Shown here: one piece after another, positions 29,554 through 37,675 of the stretch
How positions within the stretch are numbered: position 1 is the first letter of the stretch
Layout of the letters: each line of letters starts with the position of its first letter
Source of the DNA: Citrobacter sp. R56
Lineage (GTDB): Bacteria > Pseudomonadota > Gammaproteobacteria > Enterobacterales > Enterobacteriaceae
NCBI RefSeq assembly: GCF_016811995.1
Contig: NZ_CP069159.1
Location: 806,001-870,000, forward strand
Reading direction: 5' to 3'
Length of the DNA stretch: 64,000 nt
Program-made: the position numbers and the translations under genes
Notes under the pieces: generated by a model
The model's input: only the letters and a program-made list of their open reading frames with translations
Database searches by the model: none
What the model was told of the DNA's origin: nothing

Positions 29554-29916
29554 ATGAAAACGTTGATGGTATTTGACCCCGCGCTGTGTTGCAGCACTGG
29601 TGTCTGCGGTACTGATGTTGATCAGGTGCTGGTCGATTTTTCTGCGGATGTGCAATGGCTGAAAGGGCGTGGTGTTCAGGTCGAACGTTACAACCTGGCA
29701 CAACAGCCGATGAGTTTTGTTCAAAACGAGAAAGCGAAAGCATTTCTAGAGGCTTCCGGGGCTGAAGGGCTTCCGCTGTTGTTGCTGGATGGCGAAACGG
29801 TGATGGCAGGGCGTTACCCAAAACGCGCTGAACTGGCTCGCTGGTTTGGTATTCCGCTGGAGAAGGTGGGATTAGCACCGACACGTTGTTGTGGTGGTGA
29901 TACGTCCTGTTGTTGA
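29554..29916 (+). CDS. arsD: ArsD, arsenic metallochaperone
   Basis: 120 residues, the standard length. The chaperone cysteines C12, C13 and C18 (ALCCSTGVCG) are all present, as are the C-terminal pairs C112-C113 and C119-C120. ArsD takes up As(III) and hands it to ArsA, and it also acts as a weak repressor. It lies 46 bases after arsR and 17 before arsA. Compare the second, divergent copy at 35267. Confidence 0.95.
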   Translation: MKTLMVFDPALCCSTGVCGTDVDQVLVDFSADVQWLKGRGVQVERYNLAQQPMSFVQNEKAKAFLEASGAEGLPLLLLDGETVMAGRYPKRAELARWFGIPLEKVGLAPTRCCGGDTSCC

Positions 29917-29933
29917 AAATGTCAGGAGGACAG

Positions 29934-31685
29934 ATGAAATTTTTACAGAATATCCCTCCCTATCTGTTTTTTACCGGTAAGGGGGGAGTGGGTAAAACCT
30001 CTATTTCCTGCGCCACGGCAATTCGTCTGGCAGAGCAGGGCAAACGGGTGCTGCTGGTCAGTACCGACCCGGCCTCAAACGTAGGTCAGGTCTTTGGCCA
30101 GGCGATAGGCAATACTATTCAGCCAATAGCCACCGTGCCTGGATTGTCGGCACTTGAGATTGATCCTCAAGCCGCTGCGCAACAGTACCGGGCCAGAATC
30201 GTTGATCCCATTAAAGGTCTTCTGCCTGAAGACGTGGTCAATAGCATCAATGAGCAGCTTTCGGGAGCCTGTACGACAGAGATTGCCGCGTTTGATGAGT
30301 TTACCGGATTGCTGACCGACGCCTCTCTGCTGACCCGGTTTGACCATATCATTTTTGATACCGCACCGACCGGTCATACTATTCGCCTTCTCCAGTTGCC
30401 AGGCGCCTGGAGCAGTTTTATTGAGAGCAATCCCGATGGCGCGTCCTGTCTCGGCCCGATGGCGGGGCTGGAAAAGCAGCGTGAACAGTATGCCCATGCC
30501 GTTGAGGCGCTTTCTGATCCGAAACGCACCCGATTAGTTCTGGTCGCCCGACTGCAAAAATCCACCTTGCAGGAAGTTGCGCGTACGCATGACGAACTTG
30601 CCGCGATTGGCCTTAAAAACCAGTTTCTGGTAATCAATGGCGTTCTGCCTGAAACCGACGCGGCAAACGATACATTGACTGCTGCAATAGGGCGGCGAGA
30701 GCAGGAGGCGCTGGCTAATCTTCCCGCAGGTTTGTCGGCACTCCCCACGGACACGTTATTCCTTCAACCAGTCAATATGGTCGGCGTACCGGCACTGAGA
30801 GGGCTTCTCACCTCGCAGCCTGCGATGGCGTCATTTCCTGAAGAAAGTATTCAGCAACACCCTGAAATTCCATCGCTTTCTTCATTGATTGATGACATCG
30901 CTCGCAATGAACATGGCCTGATTATGCTGATGGGCAAAGGCGGTGTAGGGAAAACCACGATGGCGGCAGCCATTGCTGTCAGGCTGGCCGACAGGGGATT
31001 TGATGTCCATCTGACAACGTCTGACCCTGCGGCGCATCTCAGCACAACCCTTAACGGCAGTCTTAACAATCTGCAGGTCAGCAGGATCGATCCTCACGAG
31101 GAAACGGAACGCTATCGTCAGCATGTCCTTGAGACGAAGGGAAAAGCGCTAGACGATGCGGGGAAACGCCTGTTGGAAGAAGATTTACGCTCTCCTTGTA
31201 CCGAAGAGATTGCGGTCTTCCAGGCCTTTTCACGGGTGATTCGTGAAGCGGGTAAGCGCTTCGTGGTCATGGATACGGCACCCACCGGGCATACGCTACT
31301 GCTGCTGGATGCCACCGGGGCGTATCACCGCGAAATTGCTAAGAAAATGGGCGATAAGGGCCATTTCACCACGCCAATGATGCAGCTTCAGGACCCGGAG
31401 CGAACCAAAGTGTTACTGGTCACGCTGCCGGAAACCACGCCTGTGCTGGAGGCGGCAAATTTGCAGACCGACCTTGAACGTGCGGGAATTCATCCCTGGG
31501 GCTGGATCATCAATAACAGCCTTTCTATTTCGGATACACGTTCGCCGCTGCTTCGTCTGCGTGCGCAACAGGAACTCCCGCAAATAGAGGCAGTTAAACA
31601 GCAGCACGCCTCTCGTGTCGCGCTGGTGCCGCTGCTGGTGTCAGAGCCGACGGGCATCGAAAAACTCAAACAACTCGCAGGTTAA
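29934..31685 (+). CDS. arsA: ArsA, arsenite-efflux ATPase
   Basis: 583 residues from MKFLQNIPP, the length of the plasmid R773 protein; the frame opens eight codons earlier without a ribosome site. Two ATPase halves carry GKGGVGKT at 15-22 and again near 334. The three metal-site cysteines are present: C113 (GACTTEI), C172 (GASCLGP) and the SPCTEEI cysteine near 422. It drives As(III)/Sb(III) through ArsB. Confidence 0.96.
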   Translation: MKFLQNIPPYLFFTGKGGVGKTSISCATAIRLAEQGKRVLLVSTDPASNVGQVFGQAIGNTIQPIATVPGLSALEIDPQAAAQQYRARIVDPIKGLLPEDVVNSINEQLSGACTTEIAAFDEFTGLLTDASLLTRFDHIIFDTAPTGHTIRLLQLPGAWSSFIESNPDGASCLGPMAGLEKQREQYAHAVEALSDPKRTRLVLVARLQKSTLQEVARTHDELAAIGLKNQFLVINGVLPETDAANDTLTAAIGRREQEALANLPAGLSALPTDTLFLQPVNMVGVPALRGLLTSQPAMASFPEESIQQHPEIPSLSSLIDDIARNEHGLIMLMGKGGVGKTTMAAAIAVRLADRGFDVHLTTSDPAAHLSTTLNGSLNNLQVSRIDPHEETERYRQHVLETKGKALDDAGKRLLEEDLRSPCTEEIAVFQAFSRVIREAGKRFVVMDTAPTGHTLLLLDATGAYHREIAKKMGDKGHFTTPMMQLQDPERTKVLLVTLPETTPVLEAANLQTDLERAGIHPWGWIINNSLSISDTRSPLLRLRAQQELPQIEAVKQQHASRVALVPLLVSEPTGIEKLKQLAG

Positions 31686-31730
31686 TTTTTACGTAAACAG
31701 GGTGGCATAGCTGCCCTGTCAGGAGGTTTT

Positions 31731-33020
31731 ATGTTACTGGCAGGAGCCATATTCATCCTGACCATTGTGTTGGTTATTTGGCAGCCAAAGGGATTAGGCA
31801 TTGGCTGGAGCGCCACGCTGGGTGCCGTACTGGCTCTGGCATCGGGTGTGATACACATCGATGATATTCCTGTAGTGTGGAATATTGTCTGGAACGCCAC
31901 GGCAACCTTTATTGCCGTCATTATCATCAGTCTGTTGCTGGATGAGTCCGGCTTTTTTGAATGGGCTGCACTGCACGTTTCCCGCTGGGGAAATGGGCGT
32001 GGGCGTCTGCTGTTTACGTATATTGTTTTGCTCGGCGCGGCGGTGGCGGCATTGTTTGCCAATGATGGCGCGGCGTTAATTTTGACGCCGATCGTTATCG
32101 CTATGCTGCTGGCGCTGGGGTTCAGTAAAAGCACCACGCTGGCGTTCGTGATGGCGGCAGGGTTTATTGCCGATACCGCCAGTCTGCCGCTCATCGTGTC
32201 AAACCTGGTCAATATCGTTTCGGCTGATTTCTTCGAGCTGGGATTCGCGGAATATGCGTCAGTTATGGTGCCGGTGGATATTGCCGCCATTACTGCCACG
32301 CTGGTGATGCTGCATCTGTTTTTCCGCAAAGATATCCCGCCCAATTACGATCTGGCGCGACTGAAAGAACCTGCAAAAGCCATCAAAGATCCGGCGACGT
32401 TCAGAACCGGCTGGATTGTACTTCTCCTTCTGCTGGTCGGTTTTTTTGTCCTTGAGCCGATGGGGATTCCTGTGAGTGCGATTGCGGCGGTGGGGGCGGC
32501 AATCCTGTTTGCGGTGGCCAAAAAAGGTCATGGCATTAACACCGGTAAAGTGCTGCGCGGCGCGCCCTGGCAGATCGTTGTCTTCTCGCTGGGGATGTAT
32601 CTGGTGGTCTACGGGCTGCGTAACGCCGGGCTGACGGATTATCTCTCTGACGTGCTGAACGTACTGGCAGATAAAGGACTGTGGGCCGCCACGCTGGGGA
32701 CAGGATTCCTGACCGCATTCCTCTCTTCTATTATGAACAATATGCCGACCGTATTGGTTGGCGCATTGTCGATTGATGGCAGCACCGCGACCGGCGTTAT
32801 CAAAGACGCGATGATTTATGCCAACGTCATTGGCTGCGATCTGGGGCCGAAAATCACCCCTATTGGTAGCCTGGCAACACTGCTCTGGCTGCATGTACTT
32901 TCACAGAAGAATATGACAATCACGTGGGGATACTACTTCCGCACCGGGATTATCATGACCCTGCCTGTGCTGTTTGTAACGCTGGCTGCGCTGGCGCTAC
33001 GTCTCTCTGTCACTTTGTAA
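31731..33020 (+). CDS. arsB: ArsB, arsenite efflux permease
   Basis: 429 residues with about 12 hydrophobic segments, beginning [19 protein letters not shown]. The size and sequence are those of ArsB, the inner-membrane As(OH)3/H+ antiporter, which becomes an ATP-driven pump with ArsA. It lies 45 bases after arsA behind an AGGAGG site, with arsC 12 bases downstream. Confidence 0.95.
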   Translation: MLLAGAIFILTIVLVIWQPKGLGIGWSATLGAVLALASGVIHIDDIPVVWNIVWNATATFIAVIIISLLLDESGFFEWAALHVSRWGNGRGRLLFTYIVLLGAAVAALFANDGAALILTPIVIAMLLALGFSKSTTLAFVMAAGFIADTASLPLIVSNLVNIVSADFFELGFAEYASVMVPVDIAAITATLVMLHLFFRKDIPPNYDLARLKEPAKAIKDPATFRTGWIVLLLLLVGFFVLEPMGIPVSAIAAVGAAILFAVAKKGHGINTGKVLRGAPWQIVVFSLGMYLVVYGLRNAGLTDYLSDVLNVLADKGLWAATLGTGFLTAFLSSIMNNMPTVLVGALSIDGSTATGVIKDAMIYANVIGCDLGPKITPIGSLATLLWLHVLSQKNMTITWGYYFRTGIIMTLPVLFVTLAALALRLSVTL

Positions 33021-33032
33021 TGAGATACTGAT

Positions 33033-33458
33033 ATGAGCAACATTACCATCTATCACAACCCGGCCTGCGGCACCTCGCGCAACACGCTGGAGATGATCCG
33101 TAACAGCGGTATCGAGCCGACTGTTATTCATTATCTTGAGAATCCACCGTCACGCGATGAGTTGGTCAAACTCATTGCCGATATGGGGATCACGGTACGG
33201 GCGTTGCTGCGTAAAAACGTGGAGCCGTATGAAACGTTAGCGCTTGCCGAAGACCGTTTTACTGACGATCAGCTCATCGACTTTATGCTGCAACATCCCA
33301 TTCTGATTAACCGTCCGATTGTGGTGACATCGCTGGGAACGCGACTGTGTCGTCCTTCCGAAGTGGTTCTGGATATCCTGCCGGATGCGCAGAAAGGGGC
33401 TTTCGCCAAGGAAGACGGTGAGCAAGTCGTAGATGTTGCTGGTAAACGACTGAAATAA
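33033..33458 (+). CDS. arsC: ArsC, arsenate reductase (glutaredoxin type)
   Basis: 141 residues. The catalytic cysteine is C12 in YHNPACGTSRNT, and the arginines in the NRPIVV region match the family. It reduces As(V) to As(III) with glutathione and glutaredoxin. Last gene of the operon; a terminator follows. Confidence 0.96.
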   Translation: MSNITIYHNPACGTSRNTLEMIRNSGIEPTVIHYLENPPSRDELVKLIADMGITVRALLRKNVEPYETLALAEDRFTDDQLIDFMLQHPILINRPIVVTSLGTRLCRPSEVVLDILPDAQKGAFAKEDGEQVVDVAGKRLK

Positions 33459-33462
33459 AGAT

Positions 33463-33484
33463 TAAGGGGGCGTTTGCCCCCTTA
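33463..33484. terminator. bidirectional terminator between arsC and arsA2
   Basis: A perfect nine-base stem TAAGGGGGC/GCCCCCTTA with loop GTTT lies between the convergent stop codons. Confidence 0.8.
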
Positions 33485-33488
33485 TTCA

Positions 33489-35246
33489 TTACTTCGCCAT
33501 TTTCTCCAGCAGATCTATTCCAACCGGCTCCTCGCTTTGCAAAGGCGTTAACGCAATACGCGTCGCATACTGTTCTTCTACATCAGAGATCAGCGGTAGC
33601 TCACTACTCGCCCTGGTCATCAGGAAGGGGGAGGACGGTATCGCAGCGGCAAGACTATTATTCACAACCCATGCCCACGGCGCGATCCCGGCCCGACGCA
33701 AATCGTTCTGCAGATTCGCCGCTTCCAGCACGGGCGTGGTTTCAGCCAGCGTCACGATAATCACTTTTGTTTTGTCCGGGTCCTGCAACTGCATCATTGG
33801 CGTAATCACATGGTCATGTGTTTTCCCCATCTGGCGCACCATTTCACGGTGATACGCCCCTGTCGCATCCAGTAGCAGTAGCGTGTGGCCTGTCGGTGCG
33901 GTATCCATAATGACAAACTGGTTATCGGCTTCTTTAATGACCCGTGAGAAGGCCTGGAAAACGGCGATCTCTTCGGTGCATGGTGAACGGAGATCTTCCT
34001 CCAGCACCGCCAGTCCTTCAGCGTCTAATCCTTTGCCCTGATTTTCCAATACAAAGCGGCGATAACGCTCTGTCTCTGCCTTCGGGTCGATACGGCTAAC
34101 CTGAAGATTAGGCAGCGAGCCATCCAGCGTATAAGAAAGATGTGCTGCCGGATCGGACGTCGTCAGGTGGACTTTGTGGCCGCGCTTAGCCAGCGATACC
34201 GCCACCGATGCCGCGACGGTTGTTTTACCTACGCCGCCTTTACCCATCGTCATGACCAGACCTTTTCCTGCCTGGCTCAGTTCATCGACCAGCGAAGCAA
34301 GTTTTGGCAAATTGAGGGTGTTCAGAGCAGTGATGGGCGTCTCTGATGATGCGTTGCTGTCAGTAAATAACGCCCGCAGCGCATCCAGACCAACCAGATT
34401 AAAGGGCTTCAGATACAGCTGCGAGCGGGGGAGATTCGCCAGATTCTCCGGCATTGCCCGTAGCGCTTTCTCTTCCCGCGCCAGGATACTTTGCGCCAGT
34501 CGATCGTTTTTACCCGCGAACGGGGGCAGCACGCCATTGATGGCAAGATGTTGATGCTGCAGCCCTATTGCGAAGAGTTCATCGTGGGTATGTGAAACCT
34601 CTTTTAGCGTTGAAGCCTGGGCGCGGGCGACCAGTACCAGGCGCGTAAGCGTGGCGTCAGATAATGCTTTAACCGCATCTGCGTATTGGTGCTGCTGTTT
34701 CTCCAGTCCGACCAGTGGTCCAAGATTAGCTGCGGCATCGGGATTTGCTTCCAGATAGCCGCTCCACGCTCCCGGCAGCTCAAGCATGCGGATCGTATGC
34801 CCGGTTGGCGCGGTATCAAAGACGATATGGTCATACATCTCCCGCAACTCAGGGTTGGTCAACAGGCCGGTAAACTCATCGAATGCCGCGATTTCCGTCG
34901 TACAGGAACCCGAAAGCTGTTCCTCAATACTGCGCACCACGTCGGCTGGCATCATGTCACGAACCGGATCAAGCACTCTATCGCGATAGGCTTGCGCGGC
35001 AGCCATCGGGTCAACTTCCATCGCGGAAAGATTGTCTACGGCAGTCATGTCCGTTATCCGGTGACCGATGGTTTGGCTAAATACCTGACCGACATTAGAC
35101 GCCGGATCGGTACTGACCAACAGTGTTTTCTTACCCTGATCGGCCAGCCATACCGCAGTGGCGCAGGCCAGAGATGTTTTACCGACACCACCTTTACCGG
35201 TGAAGAAAATGAACGGGGGGATTGCTTTTAAAAATGGCATATTCAT
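33489..35246 (-). CDS. second ArsA-type ATPase (ArsA2)
   Basis: 585 residues, clearly related to the ArsA at 29934 but diverged throughout. Both ATP loops (GKGGVGKT near 18-25 and 336-343) are intact. Of the three metal-site cysteines of classical ArsA, the first (C115, SGSCTTEI) and third (SPCTEEI) are kept, but the second is replaced by asparagine N174 (AAANLGP in place of GASCLGP). It is last in the leftward unit sigma factor-arsD2-arsA2 and converges on arsRDABC. There is no second arsB, so it may share the neighbouring pump or serve another membrane partner. AGAGGAG precedes the ATG. Confidence 0.92.
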   Translation of the reverse strand: MNMPFLKAIPPFIFFTGKGGVGKTSLACATAVWLADQGKKTLLVSTDPASNVGQVFSQTIGHRITDMTAVDNLSAMEVDPMAAAQAYRDRVLDPVRDMMPADVVRSIEEQLSGSCTTEIAAFDEFTGLLTNPELREMYDHIVFDTAPTGHTIRMLELPGAWSGYLEANPDAAANLGPLVGLEKQQHQYADAVKALSDATLTRLVLVARAQASTLKEVSHTHDELFAIGLQHQHLAINGVLPPFAGKNDRLAQSILAREEKALRAMPENLANLPRSQLYLKPFNLVGLDALRALFTDSNASSETPITALNTLNLPKLASLVDELSQAGKGLVMTMGKGGVGKTTVAASVAVSLAKRGHKVHLTTSDPAAHLSYTLDGSLPNLQVSRIDPKAETERYRRFVLENQGKGLDAEGLAVLEEDLRSPCTEEIAVFQAFSRVIKEADNQFVIMDTAPTGHTLLLLDATGAYHREMVRQMGKTHDHVITPMMQLQDPDKTKVIIVTLAETTPVLEAANLQNDLRRAGIAPWAWVVNNSLAAAIPSSPFLMTRASSELPLISDVEEQYATRIALTPLQSEEPVGIDLLEKMAK

Positions 35247-35266
35247 CAGTGCTAGCTCCTCTGGAA

Positions 35267-35629
35267 TTAAGGCATACGTGGAATGCTGCAGCAGCGCGGT
35301 TGCGCACTGTCTTCACTCCAGTCCTGAGTAAGCGGAATACCCGCCCAACGGGCGATATCATCCCGAGTGGGAAGTTTACCGGTCATCACCAGTTTGCCGT
35401 CGAGCAAGGTGGCCGGCAGGGACGCCATCCCTGATGTGTTCAGAAATTCGTTGATAATGGGTGTATTCAGGAACGGTTGTGGGTTCTTCGCAAGGCTGTA
35501 GCGCTGAATATCAACGCCATTTTTCTTCGCCCATTCTACGCTGGCGTTCCATTTAACCGCCTCGTCGCTAACCACGACGCTGCGGGTGGCACAGCAGCCA
35601 GCCGCTTCAAAGATCTCGATTTTTGACAT
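35267..35629 (-). CDS. second ArsD-like protein (ArsD2), lacking one chaperone cysteine
   Basis: 120 residues, ArsD fold. The vicinal pair C12-C13 is kept (AAGCCATRSV), but the third chaperone cysteine, normally at 18, is valine. Only one C-terminal pair remains (PRCCSIPRMP). The metal geometry must therefore differ from that of the three-cysteine ArsD at 29554. The gene lies 20 bases before arsA2 and 74 after the sigma factor gene; its ribosome site GAGG falls in the proximal arm of a 12-base inverted repeat. It probably delivers a metalloid to ArsA2. Confidence 0.9.
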   Translation of the reverse strand: MSKIEIFEAAGCCATRSVVVSDEAVKWNASVEWAKKNGVDIQRYSLAKNPQPFLNTPIINEFLNTSGMASLPATLLDGKLVMTGKLPTRDDIARWAGIPLTQDWSEDSAQPRCCSIPRMP

Positions 35630-35636
35630 GTGTTAC

Positions 35637-35675
35637 TTACCTCAGTGTTAGTCATTTGCCTTTACACTGAGGTAA
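35637..35675. promoter_or_regulatory. 12-bp perfect inverted repeat upstream of arsD2
   Basis: TTACCTCAGTGT (35637-35648) and ACACTGAGGTAA (35664-35675) are exact inverted copies around 15 bases. In the leftward transcript the arm nearer arsD2 contains the GAGG ribosome site ten bases before the ATG, so a folded hairpin would hide it. It could instead be the operator of a dimeric protein. Confidence 0.65.
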
Positions 35676-35703
35676 ACGATGGTGGCGGGAAAAAGATGCG
35701 CGG

Positions 35704-36249
35704 TTACGTCATTTTTTTGTGGCAGCAGACGGGAGATGTGTCATCCGCCTCAATCTGGCAAAGCTCCGTCATCGCTTCTTTCAGGTGCTTTCTCGCCCGC
35801 AGCAAGCGGGATTTAAACGCAGTCAGCGAGATTCCCAACTCATCGGCTAGCGCCTGTTGGGGACGCCGGTTAAGGTCGGATTCTTCAATCAGCCATCGCT
35901 CATCTTCTGGCAACGCCTGCAGGGTTTCAGGCAGACAGACATTCAGCGTTGAAATGGCATCAGGAGATATGTCAGACAGCAGGGTATCTTCTTCCAGTTC
36001 GACAATCTCTCTGGCGCTGCGGTATTCGTCGATGAGCAGATTTCGCGCTGCACGATACAACCATGCACGCGGATTCTCCATCTCACAAAAATGATCGGAA
36101 TGAGCGCGGGCACGGAGAAAAAGCTCTTGCAGAAGGTCAGCGGCTTTCTCCTCATCCCCTGTTTTGGATACCAAAAAACGTAAGAGTTCTGGTTCGTGCT
36201 GTTGCCAGAAAATGGTCATACATGCATTGAAATCACTCACATTACTCAT
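35704..36249 (-). CDS. ECF sigma factor (SigZ-like) with cysteine tail
   Basis: 181 residues. Region 2 is visible at about 20-90 (DLLQELFLRARAH, then PRAWLYRAARNLLIDEYRSAR) and region 4 near 125-160 (ALADELGISLTAFKSRLLRARKHL). The C-terminus after region 4 is cysteine-rich: C164, C175 and C176, followed by HKK. The general form recalls SigZ-type factors, and the tail could bind a metalloid and serve as the sensor, since no anti-sigma gene is present. It heads the leftward unit with arsD2 and arsA2 and has a strong GGAGG site. Sensing is inference. Confidence 0.88.
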   Translation of the reverse strand: MSNVSDFNACMTIFWQQHEPELLRFLVSKTGDEEKAADLLQELFLRARAHSDHFCEMENPRAWLYRAARNLLIDEYRSAREIVELEEDTLLSDISPDAISTLNVCLPETLQALPEDERWLIEESDLNRRPQQALADELGISLTAFKSRLLRARKHLKEAMTELCQIEADDTSPVCCHKKMT

Positions 36250-36280
36250 GTCAGACCTCCGTGGTGAAAGTGCTTTTGCG

Positions 36281-36310
36281 ATTCGACAACATAAGAAAAG
36301 TAAGGTTACA
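36281..36310 (-). promoter_or_regulatory. ECF-type promoter candidate before the sigma gene
   Basis: On the minus strand TGTAACC is followed after 16 bases by GTCGAA, resembling the -35/-10 spacing and AAC core of ECF promoters. It would give a leader of about 30 bases to the sigma gene and implies autoregulation. Confidence 0.45.
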
Positions 36311-36328
36311 CGATGAAAAGGGAATAGA

Positions 36329-36360
36329 AAAAAGACAGGTCATTATATACCTGTCTTTTT
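36329..36360. terminator. terminator downstream of the toroid-protein gene
   Basis: A perfect 12-base stem AAAAAGACAGGT/ACCTGTCTTTTT with an eight-base loop and T-runs on both strands. It separates the glucuronide locus from the sigma-ars unit. Confidence 0.85.
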
Positions 36361-36536
36361 ATAGAACAATAACAGAACATCATTGTTCATCGTGCAGGGG
36401 GCGACCGTAACTTATACCAATATGTATAAGATAGCCTCAGGATATTATCCTGCATTGCATTATGGTTTATTCAATATCACCATTGTGTGGTAATAGCCTG
36501 TTGCCGTGAGAATATAACAACGTGCATATAAACGGT

Positions 36537-37652
36537 TTATTTTCCGACTGTTGGCTTAAAATAACCAATACCGATCGTTTTACGAAAACGCCAGTTTTGC
36601 CATTGTGGCCATAATACATCGGCGATCATCGCAATCGCTATCCAGCGGAACCAGGTGGCGAAGGTATTACTGTGTCCCTGAGGTTCTTTATATCCCTTCA
36701 CCCAACCGTCATAACCTCGTTCGCCGAGCAAGGTGTCCGGGAACCCACCGTCTGCATTCTGGAAGTCGAGCAATTTCACCAACATACTGCGTAACCAGTG
36801 CTCAATTTCGTCTTTGCGCTGTGGGCAACGGGCATGGCCGTGCGCCAGAATATCGATAATATCGACATCAATGCAGCTGCTGCGAACAGCCAGGGGTTGC
36901 TCCAGACAACGGCTCATTGACTGGTTGAAATAGGGAATATTTTCATCGAGCGCATAAAAGACATGCAAATTATGCGTCGCACCGCAGAGAGCAAATAATA
37001 ATGCCTCCTGACTGTACTGCTGGCCCGGTCCCCAGAACCCAGAATAGGGCTCGCTTTGCTGATTATGCCAGAAGATCATATCCTGCAAACGCTGAGCCGC
37101 AGGGCCGTTTGGATCTCTTTGCTGTTCGAGTAACAGAAAACTGCCCATATTGACGATATTGTTCCCTTCCAGCCAGGGATCGCGCATATCGCGTTGACCT
37201 AACCATGCCCAAAAATATTGTGGGTCGAGGTACGGTTTCAAGAACGGCAGTTCGAGGCGATCCAGTTGATCCAGAACATCCAGTGTACCCATACAGTAGT
37301 TTGTCGTATGGAAGCGCATGTACTGGCGAGTGATATTGGCATCCGGCCCTTTCCAGGTTTCGCTCCAGCACAACCCCGGCAACTGGAAAAATCCTTCCTC
37401 CTGCTGATGACCTAATACCCAGTCCGCCAGCGCTTTTTTCTCAGTTATCTCATCGCCTAATAAAACGCGAGCCATTGTCCCATCGTACGTGCCTGGCAGC
37501 AGCATCTGCGGCCACTGTTCTGGCTGGTGAAGCTCGCTGACGCGTAATACGCCAGGCGTTCCGTTGGGAAGTTGCATGCTGTTAAGCCAGAGGAGACTTT
37601 TCTCTTTGGCTGCAAGAATTCGTTCCTGTAACAGGCTATCGGTAAATGACAT
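36537..37652 (-). CDS. uncharacterised protein, alpha/alpha-toroid-like
   Basis: 371 residues, no signal peptide. Repeated helical segments with aromatic and glycine turns (EEGFFQLPGLCW, NADGGFPDTLLGERGYDGW) resemble the alpha/alpha barrel of terpene-cyclase-like or glycan-processing proteins. I do not recognise the family. It starts 23 bases after the MFS transporter gene on the same strand, so it is co-transcribed, opposite a beta-glucuronidase-like gene. A role in handling the transported glycoside is a reasonable guess, not shown. Confidence 0.75.
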   Translation of the reverse strand: MSFTDSLLQERILAAKEKSLLWLNSMQLPNGTPGVLRVSELHQPEQWPQMLLPGTYDGTMARVLLGDEITEKKALADWVLGHQQEEGFFQLPGLCWSETWKGPDANITRQYMRFHTTNYCMGTLDVLDQLDRLELPFLKPYLDPQYFWAWLGQRDMRDPWLEGNNIVNMGSFLLLEQQRDPNGPAAQRLQDMIFWHNQQSEPYSGFWGPGQQYSQEALLFALCGATHNLHVFYALDENIPYFNQSMSRCLEQPLAVRSSCIDVDIIDILAHGHARCPQRKDEIEHWLRSMLVKLLDFQNADGGFPDTLLGERGYDGWVKGYKEPQGHSNTFATWFRWIAIAMIADVLWPQWQNWRFRKTIGIGYFKPTVGK

Positions 37653-37675
37653 GTTCAGTTCCTATACGATGAAAA

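Noticed and set aside
32259..32894. 211-codon minus-strand frame in arsB
   Set aside because: Antisense shadow of arsB, rich in Gln, His and Arg, as expected from membrane-protein codons read backwards.
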